Shown: piece by piece, positions 1 to 6,285 of the stretch
Numbering within the stretch: position 1 is the first letter of the stretch
Layout: every line of letters starts with the position of its first letter
From: Flavobacteriaceae bacterium
GTDB taxonomy: Bacteria > Bacteroidota > Bacteroidia > Flavobacteriales > Flavobacteriaceae
Direction of reading: 5' to 3'
Length of the DNA stretch: 7,751 nucleotides
Assembly (NCBI GenBank): GCA_030618945.1
Contig: JAUXCI010000117.1
Location: 1 to 7,751 of the forward strand
Translations under genes and position numbers: made by a program
The notes under the pieces: generated by a model
The model's database searches: none
Seen by the model: the letters and a program-made list of their open reading frames with translations, nothing else
What the model was told of the DNA's origin: nothing

Positions 1-66
1 CTGGTCCTCTTGTCCCCTCATTAGGAAGCCAATAAGTAAAAATGCGAGCGTAATTTTAATTTTCAT
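1..66 (-). CDS. N-terminus of a secreted or membrane protein (partial, leaves window)
   Basis: An ATG at 66-64 opens a frame that stays open to the left edge (22 codons, incomplete). The peptide begins MKIKITLAFLLIGFL and continues MRGQEDQ. This is a lysine-containing start, a hydrophobic core at about residues 6-15 and then a polar stretch, which is the layout of a Sec signal peptide. No lipobox cysteine is seen in the visible part, so a periplasmic or outer-membrane product is more likely than a lipoprotein. Its function cannot be told from 22 residues. It lies downstream of the PHP-ACT gene on the same strand, with a 58-bp spacer. A near-match to the Bacteroidetes -7 element (TATCTTTA, minus strand, 86-93) lies upstream, so it may have its own promoter. 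Confidence 0.6.
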   Translation of the reverse strand, partial: MKIKITLAFLLIGFLMRGQEDQ

Positions 67-124
67 ATTGATATAATAATTTGAATAAAGATACATTTCT
101 CCATGAAGTAAATAAGTCTAAAAC

Positions 125-1816
125 TTATATGCTGTGAAACTCAATTAAATTAGCCTCATAATATTGTTCGCCTAGTTTGGTCAACAGATCATTGATTACA
201 TTGGAATCGCCGTCAATGGCCAAAGCAGAATAGCCAATTTTATTTCTTTTCCCTAATCTAAGGTCAATGATGTTGATGTTTTTGGAGGCTAAAGCCGATA
301 ATAAAATGAGCAATACCCCAGGAGAATTTTCATGTTTGGTAAGTATCATTTTTGAACTAAGTGCAATTTTTAGCTCTACTCCGTCCATTTCATATAAATA
401 AACGCCTTCCCCGTAAAAATTTGGTAGTTCTATATCCTCACTATAATTGAGTTCCAAAAAAGTGTTTTGATCGGTTCCTTTAACAAAATCAATCGCATTT
501 TTAACATTGCCGTTTGTTTGCTCCAAAGTTAGAAAAGCCACTGCTGTTCCATCATTATTAGAATGCAATCTGGCCGTTTCAACATTTACACATTCAGAGG
601 CCAAAGAATTAAAAAGAGAAGATAAAACCCCGGCTTGGTCCAAATGCTTAGAAAATAAGCCCGTCACCCTTTCCTTTTCTGATGTAGGAATATCATTAGA
701 AACCGTTATTGATTTATTTGCCTTTCTGATCCTCACAGCGCTATAGTCGCCCATGCCTGTAGCGTTCTTGTATATATTAATGAATTCAGAAAAAGAACCA
801 CCAAAAGAAAAATCAGGAATGATTCTTCTACTCCCATGATGGAATCGTTGGTTTAATAATTCAATCCCCTTGTTGAGAATCGTATACTTCACTTTCAAGT
901 CATGGTTATCAAAAATGGTGCGTTTTTCGGGAATCAATTTCGAATAACTCACGTAATGCTGATAACCAGCTTTGAATATATAGGCTAAACTCTCCTTGAA
1001 ATTATGCCCGTAATAACGCACATGATGCGTATCAGTACCCAGGGCAACAGGAATCTGAAGCTCAAATGCTCTTTTTAAAATGTTTTGAGAAGGATAAACG
1101 CCAACTCCCTTAAAGTCCCCAGCCATATTCACGTCAAGCGCAAGGTTTCTATCGGCTATAATCTCCAATAAGGTTCTGAACTTATTCGCGAGCGGATGTG
1201 AACTTGTTTCAAAATGCATCAAAACCTCAGGAACTTCCACATTAAGTTTTGGTAGGTCAAGATGTCCAATCACCTGAATCATATCACCGAAGCTTTCGAT
1301 CATCTGAATCATTTCGTTTATATAACCGTTCCAATAGGCTTCCAAAGATCCTCTTAAACGCAATAATTCGAGTGCTTCTTCCTTGGAACCATCATATGGA
1401 AGGCCTTCAGGTGCAAAATGAACTGAACCAATAACGAAATCAGCATCTGCAGCCTGAAATATTTTTGATCGGCTCCAGAGCAAACCAAGCTCAGCTCCCA
1501 TCCATTCCAGTTCCACACCGTATTTAATGTTGATTTTATCATGGTATTTTTTTCTTAAGTTGGCTATCCTTTTAGGATAATTTATATATGATCTGTCACC
1601 TCTGATAAACTTTATGTTAGTGTGTTTTTCAGCTGCGTACCGAAAATTAGTCAACCTTGGAGAGTGAATAATAAAAGTAATACTGGGATGGTTTTGCTCA
1701 ATGGCTTTATCGACAATATCCTCCAATTTATTGATACCATGCTTTACGTGATCATTCTCTGTACCTGCATGAATACCGTGTGTCTCCCAAATAAAATCAT
1801 TCAACTTTTTCATCAT
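125..1816 (-). CDS. PHP-domain phosphoesterase (histidinol-phosphatase-like) fused to two C-terminal ACT domains
   Basis: The protein has 563 residues from the ATG at 1816. The frame extends upstream to a TTG at 1837, but a -7 element at 1852-1859 would leave that TTG almost on the transcript start, and ATG-ATG at 1816/1813 fits better. Residues about 10-295 form a PHP metallohydrolase domain of the HisJ type. Candidate metal ligands are H13/H16 (THGIH), H51, E102 (GVELEW), H133 (SVHF), H185 and D187 (GHLD), and D262 and H264 (GTDTHH). Residues about 383-450 (LDQAGVLSSLFNSLA) and 490-550 (ENSPGVLLILLSALA) are ACT domains. The second resembles the ACT domain of D-3-phosphoglycerate dehydrogenase (SerA). 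HisJ proteins are about 270 residues, so this one is twice the usual size. ACT domains commonly bind amino acids, so I infer an amino-acid-controlled phosphatase in the cytosol. The substrate is unknown; histidinol phosphate or phosphoserine are possible. The domain calls are firm, the activity is not. Confidence 0.8.
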   Translation of the reverse strand: MMKKLNDFIWETHGIHAGTENDHVKHGINKLEDIVDKAIEQNHPSITFIIHSPRLTNFRYAAEKHTNIKFIRGDRSYINYPKRIANLRKKYHDKINIKYGVELEWMGAELGLLWSRSKIFQAADADFVIGSVHFAPEGLPYDGSKEEALELLRLRGSLEAYWNGYINEMIQMIESFGDMIQVIGHLDLPKLNVEVPEVLMHFETSSHPLANKFRTLLEIIADRNLALDVNMAGDFKGVGVYPSQNILKRAFELQIPVALGTDTHHVRYYGHNFKESLAYIFKAGYQHYVSYSKLIPEKRTIFDNHDLKVKYTILNKGIELLNQRFHHGSRRIIPDFSFGGSFSEFINIYKNATGMGDYSAVRIRKANKSITVSNDIPTSEKERVTGLFSKHLDQAGVLSSLFNSLASECVNVETARLHSNNDGTAVAFLTLEQTNGNVKNAIDFVKGTDQNTFLELNYSEDIELPNFYGEGVYLYEMDGVELKIALSSKMILTKHENSPGVLLILLSALASKNINIIDLRLGKRNKIGYSALAIDGDSNVINDLLTKLGEQYYEANLIEFHSI

Positions 1817-1851
1817 CGAGGCGCTATAAAAAATCAATTATATTATTGCTG

Positions 1852-1859
1852 CAAACATA
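1852..1859 (-). promoter_or_regulatory. Candidate Bacteroidetes -7 element for the PHP-ACT gene
   Basis: Read on the minus strand the sequence is TATGTTTG, an exact match to the Bacteroidetes -7 consensus TAnnTTTG. It lies 35 bp upstream of the ATG at 1816, giving a leader of about 25-30 nt. No convincing TTG -33 element is found at 19-22 bp further upstream, so the call rests on the -7 box alone. Confidence 0.35.
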
Positions 1860-1990
1860 AGAATTGCATTGCATATTTGACATAGGAAATCTTATAAATT
1901 TAAACAATCGTAAAGGATTTAACTTTAATTAAGCATAATTGGCATGTACCCGATCTTCTGCTTTAAATAGTTTTGTTTGCATTTTTATTT

Positions 1991-2428
1991 TTATCGAATT
2001 TTATCTAAAAGTGTATTCAATGTTTTTGCTTCTTGTTCAGTTAAGACTTTTAAAACGTCATCAAATTCTTTCATATTAATTTTTTCCAGGAGTTCATCAC
2101 CTTTTTTCTTTATTTTGATATAAACTACCCGACGATCATTTTCGCATCTTGTCCTTTCAATAAGTTGTTTATCAAATAGTTTATCCATCAATCTGGTTGC
2201 ATTGGGCGATTTTTGAATCATTCTTTCTTTAACTTCATTCACCGTGATAGCTTTTCCTGCACCTCTGAGAATCCTTAAAATATTATACTGTTGTTCAGAA
2301 ATCTTATAAGGTTTCAAAATCTCGTTCCCGATCTGATCCAACCAACTTGCCGTATATTTTATATTCAGCAAGGCTTTTACCTTTTCATTGGGAAACTTTG
2401 AGTTGATTTCTTTTGCCAGATCTCCCAT
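1991..2428 (-). CDS. MarR-family transcriptional regulator
   Basis: This 145-residue protein has the size and layout of MarR regulators: an N-terminal dimerisation helix, a winged helix-turn-helix at about residues 44-106, and a C-terminal dimerisation helix. SEQQYNILRIL starts the DNA-binding core, SPNATRLMDKL is the recognition-helix region, and the wing carries the family signature N97-D98-R99-R100 before VVYIKI. The only cysteine, C95, sits in the wing next to DRR, where oxidation or alkylation could affect DNA binding (inference). It is the last gene of a three-gene operon. Its ATG lies 2 bp after the stop of the FMN reductase, so the two are almost certainly co-transcribed. The probable operator is the palindrome pair at 3380-3410, which implies self-repression. 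The family is certain, the inducer is not known. Confidence 0.9.
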   Translation of the reverse strand: MGDLAKEINSKFPNEKVKALLNIKYTASWLDQIGNEILKPYKISEQQYNILRILRGAGKAITVNEVKERMIQKSPNATRLMDKLFDKQLIERTRCENDRRVVYIKIKKKGDELLEKINMKEFDDVLKVLTEQEAKTLNTLLDKIR

Positions 2429-2430
2429 AA

Positions 2431-2961
2431 TCAGAGTGTTTTGTTTAAATCTTTTGTAAGTGCCACCAGCTTATTGTTTAGCTCCAAATTTTCAACTTTC
2501 CCGTCTTTAAAGTTGTCGTAAAAAGATGGAAAGGTGGTGGAACCAATAATATTTCCACCTCCGTAAGGAAACCGGCTCAAGGCTAATTCCATAACAGACT
2601 GACCACCTCTTGCCCCAGGAGAAGTACTTAAAAGAAGCATGGGTTTATTCTTCCAAACTTTCCCATTTATTCTTGATAACCAGTCAAAGGCATTTTTAAA
2701 AGCCGCCGAATAGGCCCCGTTGTGTTCGGCAAGAGAAATAATAATACCGTCAGCCTTCTCAATAATTTCGTCAAGCGCTAGAAGGTCAGCAGGAAAACCC
2801 TCATCATTTTCAACATCAATGGAATATAAGGGCAACTGATAATCGTTTAGATCGAGCTTTATGATCTCAACGTCTTGCATTAAACTTGCAGTAAATTCCG
2901 CCAGTTGCTTGTTGATAGAATTTTTACTGCTACTACCTGCTAATGTGATAATTTTCTTCAT
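2431..2961 (-). CDS. NAD(P)H-dependent FMN reductase (flavodoxin-like quinone/azo/chromate reductase family)
   Basis: This 176-residue protein belongs to the NADPH-dependent FMN reductase family (Pfam FMN_red) and is of normal length. Family marks are the phosphate-binding loop AGSSSKNSINKQL at residues 8-20, L43-P44-L45-Y46 after the second strand, SLAEHNGAYSAAFKNAFDW at 76-94 (equivalent to the usual PEYNGSxPxxLKNAIDW flavin loop), and STSPGARGG at 112-120. Such enzymes bind FMN and pass electrons from NAD(P)H to quinones, azo dyes, chromate or iron in the cytosol. The flavin loop is a little unusual: E79-H80-N81 replaces E-Y-N, and the Ser-x-Pro-Gly segment is AYSA. The ATG overlaps the TGA of the doxX-like gene by four bases (ATGA), a sign of translational coupling. 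With a MarR regulator and a DoxX protein beside it, a role in detoxifying quinones or electrophiles is likely, but the substrate is inferred. Confidence 0.88.
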   Translation of the reverse strand: MKKIITLAGSSSKNSINKQLAEFTASLMQDVEIIKLDLNDYQLPLYSIDVENDEGFPADLLALDEIIEKADGIIISLAEHNGAYSAAFKNAFDWLSRINGKVWKNKPMLLLSTSPGARGGQSVMELALSRFPYGGGNIIGSTTFPSFYDNFKDGKVENLELNNKLVALTKDLNKTL

Positions 2962-3332
2962 GATAAACTCTTTTTAACTTTTAGTATTTTTTTTCCTAAA
3001 AAGTATGATACAAGCAATAGGACAATCGCGATGATAGCACCAAATTGATCTCCATCACCTGTCATTACATGAGCAAAAAAGGCCAAAACAAATTCAAAAA
3101 AGAGAGCAGGATATACCCATTCCTTGATTAATAAACCTTTTTGACTTAGAAGTATCGCAACAGCTGTTAATTTCGCAACCACTATTGGATAAATCAGATA
3201 AGAAGGATAGCCTAGGGAAATAAAAGTTTCCTGTATTGCTTCATTATTAAATACATACATACCTGATGACATGATCAACATTAGGCTAAGTAATCCTGTG
3301 GCACTCCAATAGGTAATTTTATAAGTTTTCAT
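2958..3332 (-). CDS. DoxX-like small integral membrane protein
   Basis: The protein has 124 residues and about four membrane-spanning segments, near residues 8-28, 44-64, 72-91 and 96-113, with a lysine-rich cytosolic tail (KKILKVKKSLS). Size, topology and features such as the opening YWSATGLLSLMLIMSSG and the mid-protein LGYPSYLIYPIVVAKL match the DoxX-like family common in Bacteroidetes. DoxX relatives occur as subunits of thiosulfate:quinone oxidoreductase (DoxD/DoxA), in mycobacterial redox complexes, and as MhqP and CatD in Bacillus quinone-response operons. It is the first gene of the operon, and its stop overlaps the reductase start. I infer a membrane role in handling quinones or redox stress. 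The biochemical activity is not established for this type. The ATG lies about 24 bp downstream of a -7 promoter box. Confidence 0.8.
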   Translation of the reverse strand: MKTYKITYWSATGLLSLMLIMSSGMYVFNNEAIQETFISLGYPSYLIYPIVVAKLTAVAILLSQKGLLIKEWVYPALFFEFVLAFFAHVMTGDGDQFGAIIAIVLLLVSYFLGKKILKVKKSLS

Positions 3333-3355
3333 CTATATATGTTTTATATTCTCTG

Positions 3356-3363
3356 CAAATATA
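3356..3363 (-). promoter_or_regulatory. -7 element of the doxX-reductase-marR operon
   Basis: On the minus strand this reads TATATTTG, an exact match to TAnnTTTG. Transcription would start near 3350, giving a leader of roughly 18 nt before the ATG at 3332. The position expected for the -33 element (about 3383-3388) lacks a clear TTG and falls inside the palindrome at 3382-3393. A repressor bound there would cover the -33 region. Confidence 0.5.
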
Positions 3364-3379
3364 CAATATATTTATTAAT

Positions 3380-3410
3380 ATATACCATGGTATTTAATTA
3401 CATGGTATAT
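3380..3410. promoter_or_regulatory. Double palindromic operator, probable binding site of the neighbouring MarR protein
   Basis: Positions 3382-3393 are a perfect 12-bp palindrome, ATACCATGGTAT. A second, imperfect copy (ATTACATGGTAT, two mismatches) starts 15 bp later at 3397-3408. The outer halves also pair with each other: ATATACCATG at 3380-3389 is the exact inverted complement of CATGGTATAT at 3401-3410. MarR dimers typically bind palindromes of this size, and this one lies over the -33 region of the operon that ends in marR. Self-repression is therefore the simplest reading. The site is also about 60 bp upstream of the divergent carboxyltransferase gene and could affect it too. Confidence 0.6.
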
Positions 3411-3468
3411 GTTTAACATTAATTAACATGCATTTTGTATTTTAGCCCTATAAACGCTATTAAATAAA

Positions 3469-5097
3469 ATGGATATCAACTTCAATATAAATGAAGATCA
3501 CAATAAGCTTCTCTCCTCGCAATTAAAGAAAAAATTAAAGTTAGTTGGCTTGGGCGGTGGCAAAGACAAGATTGCTAAAATACATAGCAATGGGAAAATG
3601 ACTGCCCGAGAGAGAATTGACTACCTTTTTGATAATCCTGCAAAGGCTTTAGAGATTGGAGCTTTCGCCGGTGATCAGATGTATGAAGAACAAGGTGGTT
3701 GTCCTTCTGGCGGTGTTATAGTTAAAATGGGGCATATTGGCTCCAGACAATGTATTGTCATAGCAAATGACGCCACTGTAAAAGCAGGCGCATGGTTTCC
3801 AATCACTGCTAAGAAAAACCTTCGGGCGCAGGAAATTGCCATGGAAAATAACCTTCCCATCATTTATTTGGTTGACAGTGCCGGTGTTTTTCTCCCTATG
3901 CAGGATGAAATATTTCCTGACAAGGAGCATTTCGGAAGAATTTTCAGAAACAATGCCATTATGAGTAGCAAAGGCATTACTCAGATTGCTGCTGTTATGG
4001 GAAGTTGCGTGGCCGGAGGCGCTTATTTACCTGTAATGAGTGATGAATCCATTATAGTTGATAAAACGGGGAGTATATTTTTGGCGGGAAGTTACCTCGT
4101 GAAAGCGGCTATAGGTGAACTTATTGAAAATGAAAAATTAGGAGGAGCTACAACTCATACAGAAATTTCAGGAGTTTGTGACTACAAAGCCAAAGATGAC
4201 AAAGATGCACTTGATATCATCAAAAACATCATAGGTAAAATAGGTGAACCAAAAAATGCTGGTTTTAACAGGTCAAAACCTTTAGAACCCAAAGTTAAGG
4301 TTGATGACATTTATGGCATCTTACCGAAGTCCCGTTCTGATCAATATGACATGAGAAAGATCATTCATCGTTTGGTGGACAATTCGGAGATGCAGGAATA
4401 CAAAGCGAATTACGGAAAAACCTTAATTTGTGCTTACGCCCGTATAGATGGATGGGCAGTTGGTATTGTTGCAAATCAAAGAAAAGTTGTTAAAAATGCC
4501 AAGGGAGAAATGCAGTTTGGAGGGGTTATATATTCTGACAGTGCTGATAAGGCTACTCGTTTTATAGCTAATTGCAATCAGAAAAAAATTCCACTTGTAT
4601 TTTTACAAGACGTGAATGGATTTATGGTGGGCAGTAAATCAGAACATTCGGGAATCATAAAAGATGGAGCAAAAATGGTGAATGCCGTAGCTAACTCGGT
4701 AGTACCCAAATTTACGGTAATCATTGGAAATTCATACGGGGCTGGAAATTATGCCATGTGTGGAAAGGCATATGACCCCAGGCTTATAGTTGCCTGGCCA
4801 AGTGCCGAACTAGCTGTTATGGGTGGCGAACAGGCTGCTAAGGTCTTGTTGCAGATTGAAACGGCTACATTAAAGAAGCAAGGCATAAAAATCAGTAAAG
4901 AAAAGGAGGCAGAAATCCTCAAAACCATTACAGAAAGATACAAAAAACAAATTTCTCCTTATTATGCAGCAGCAAGATTATGGACAGATGCCATCATAGA
5001 TCCATTGCAAACCCGTCAATGGATTAGTTATGGCATTGAATCAGCAAACCATTCACCAATAGAAACACCTTTTAATGTTGGTGTAATACAAGTTTAA
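3469..5097 (+). CDS. Acyl-CoA carboxylase carboxyltransferase (beta) subunit, methylcrotonyl-CoA carboxylase-like
   Basis: At 542 residues this is a full-length biotin-dependent carboxyltransferase with two crotonase-like halves. In the N-half, HSNGKMTARERID (39-51), VDSAGVFLP (135-143), GRIFRNNAIMSS (156-167) and the oxyanion loop AGGAY (182-186) are clear. The C-half has FLQDVNGFMVG (378-388), the oxyanion loop around SYGAGNYAMCGKAYDPR (422-438), and MGGEQAAKVL (451-460). GAGNYAMCG and FRNNAIMSSKGI favour the methylcrotonyl-CoA carboxylase group over propionyl-CoA carboxylase. The protein moves carboxyl from biotin to an acyl-CoA, probably 3-methylcrotonyl-CoA in leucine breakdown. The required biotin-carboxylase/biotin-carrier subunit is not in this window. 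The ATG at 3469 is the first in frame. No strong promoter box is seen; TATTTTAG at 3438-3445 is a weak -7 candidate. The gene is divergent from the doxX operon, and yebC follows after 12 bp. Substrate specificity is inferred. Confidence 0.9.
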   Translation: MDINFNINEDHNKLLSSQLKKKLKLVGLGGGKDKIAKIHSNGKMTARERIDYLFDNPAKALEIGAFAGDQMYEEQGGCPSGGVIVKMGHIGSRQCIVIANDATVKAGAWFPITAKKNLRAQEIAMENNLPIIYLVDSAGVFLPMQDEIFPDKEHFGRIFRNNAIMSSKGITQIAAVMGSCVAGGAYLPVMSDESIIVDKTGSIFLAGSYLVKAAIGELIENEKLGGATTHTEISGVCDYKAKDDKDALDIIKNIIGKIGEPKNAGFNRSKPLEPKVKVDDIYGILPKSRSDQYDMRKIIHRLVDNSEMQEYKANYGKTLICAYARIDGWAVGIVANQRKVVKNAKGEMQFGGVIYSDSADKATRFIANCNQKKIPLVFLQDVNGFMVGSKSEHSGIIKDGAKMVNAVANSVVPKFTVIIGNSYGAGNYAMCGKAYDPRLIVAWPSAELAVMGGEQAAKVLLQIETATLKKQGIKISKEKEAEILKTITERYKKQISPYYAAARLWTDAIIDPLQTRQWISYGIESANHSPIETPFNVGVIQV

Positions 5098-5109
5098 AAA
5101 AAAGGAAAA

Positions 5110-5829
5110 ATGGGAAGAGCATTTGAATTTAGGAAAGCTAGAAAAATGAAGCGCTGGTCAGCGATGGCCAAAACCTTTACCAGAATAGGAAAGGATATCG
5201 TAATGGCTGTAAAAGAAGGTGGTCCTAATCCGGAATCCAATGCCAGGTTAAGAGCAGTGATGCAGAACGCGAAGGCTGCAAACATGCCAAAGGAAAATGT
5301 TGAAAGAGCCATTAAAAAAGCATCCGATAAGAATACCGCGAATTATAAGGAAGTATTATTTGAAGGATACGCAGCACATGGTATCGCTCTCCTGATAGAA
5401 ACTGCAACGGATAACAATAATCGAACCGTGGCCAATGTTAGAGCTGCTTTCAACAAATGCGACGGTACATTTGGCACTTCAGGTTCTGTTGTTTTTATGT
5501 TTGATCACACTTGTAATTTCAGAGTTAATACGGACGACTTAAAAATGGACCTGGAAGAATTTGAACTCGAATTGATCGATTTTGAAGTTGAAGAAGTCTT
5601 TGAAGACGAGGACGGCATTCTTATCTATGCTCCTTTTGAGCAATTTGGAGCAATCCAAAAATATCTAGAAGAAAATAATCTGGAAATACTTTCTTCGGGT
5701 TTTGAAAGAATTCCGACAACTATCAAAAAGTTGAACGAAGAAGAACAACTCGAAGTGGAAAAACTTATAGACAGACTGGATGAAGAAGATGACGTTCAAA
5801 ATGTATATCATTCAATGGAATTAAATTAA
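5110..5829 (+). CDS. yebC: YebC/PmpR family protein (TACO1-like)
   Basis: The 239-residue length is typical of the family. The N-terminus reads MGRAFEFRKARKMKRW, the Bacteroidetes counterpart of the usual GHSKWxxIKHRK. It is followed by FTRIGKDIVMAVKEGGPNP (23-41), N44-A-R-L-R (44-48) and ANMPKENVERAIKKA (57-71), then the central FEGYAAHGIALLIE block and an acidic C-terminal region. YebC proteins were long annotated as transcription regulators. Work on bacterial YebC and mitochondrial TACO1 links them to helping ribosomes through stalling motifs such as polyproline, so a cytosolic translation role is likely. The gene starts 12 bp after the carboxyltransferase stop. AAGGA at 5102-5106 gives a Shine-Dalgarno-like site at short spacing, which is unusual here. 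Identification is firm. Confidence 0.95.
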   Translation: MGRAFEFRKARKMKRWSAMAKTFTRIGKDIVMAVKEGGPNPESNARLRAVMQNAKAANMPKENVERAIKKASDKNTANYKEVLFEGYAAHGIALLIETATDNNNRTVANVRAAFNKCDGTFGTSGSVVFMFDHTCNFRVNTDDLKMDLEEFELELIDFEVEEVFEDEDGILIYAPFEQFGAIQKYLEENNLEILSSGFERIPTTIKKLNEEEQLEVEKLIDRLDEEDDVQNVYHSMELN

Positions 5830-5876
5830 GTGGATAACAGTTGTTTTTCTCTGCATAATGCTTATCCTCCAAAACC

Positions 5877-6284
5877 ATGAATTTAAACTATCAGCTTTCT
5901 GAATTAGCGACAGTAGCTAAACTTGTTCTTGACAACAGTTCTTCGCGTATCCTTCTCTTCTATGGAGCAATGGGTAGCGGTAAAACAACTTTAATTAAGG
6001 AACTTGCGAATCAGCTTGGTGTTCAGGGTGTTACAAGTTCCCCTACATTTTCTCTTGTCAATGAATACCATACACAAGAAGGTGAGTTACTTTTTCATTT
6101 TGACTTTTACCGAATCGAAAAGGAGGAAGAGGCTTATGACATGGGTATTGAAGAATACTTTGACAGAAATGCCTGGTGTTTTGTGGAATGGCCCAAAAAC
6201 GTAGAAAATTTATTACCTTTAGAATCGGTTGTGATACAACTAACAATTAATCCGGATAATTCCCGGAACATACAAATCAAATAA
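5877..6284 (+). CDS. tsaE: tRNA t6A37 threonylcarbamoyltransferase complex ATPase TsaE
   Basis: The 135-residue product is the normal TsaE size. Visible motifs are the Walker A loop GAMGSGKTT (30-38), SPTF (55-58) in the switch I region, HFDFYRI (74-80), and FVEWP (102-106) with E104 in the expected position. TsaE is the ATPase that acts with TsaB and TsaD to attach the threonylcarbamoyl group to adenosine 37 of ANN-decoding tRNAs, a cytosolic and usually essential reaction. The gene begins 47 bp after yebC and ends one base before ald, so it is probably co-transcribed with ald. The ATG at 5877 is well placed ahead of the conserved core. Identification is firm. Confidence 0.95.
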   Translation: MNLNYQLSELATVAKLVLDNSSSRILLFYGAMGSGKTTLIKELANQLGVQGVTSSPTFSLVNEYHTQEGELLFHFDFYRIEKEEEAYDMGIEEYFDRNAWCFVEWPKNVENLLPLESVVIQLTINPDNSRNIQIK

Positions 6285-6285
6285 A

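Noticed and set aside
507..746. Plus-strand open frame opposite the PHP-ACT gene
   Set aside because: It lies fully inside a well-supported gene on the other strand and has no recognisable family features.
1817..1837. Upstream TTG start adding seven residues to the PHP-ACT protein
   Set aside because: The extension MIFYSAS is not domain-like. An ATG-ATG pair follows directly, and the TTG would lie almost on the predicted transcript start.
1838..1990. Terminator after marR in the 1838-1990 spacer
   Set aside because: TTAATTAA-type palindromes are present, but no GC-containing stem with a T run on the minus strand was found.
5829..5837. DnaA-box-like AGTGGATAA (8 of 9 bases) between yebC and tsaE
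   Set aside because: It is a single imperfect copy with no cluster, AT-rich unwinding element or dnaA/dnaN context, so it is most likely chance.
5832..5867. GGATAA/TTATCC inverted repeat between yebC and tsaE as a terminator
   Set aside because: The stem is 6 bp with a 24-base loop and no T tail, and the downstream genes look co-transcribed.
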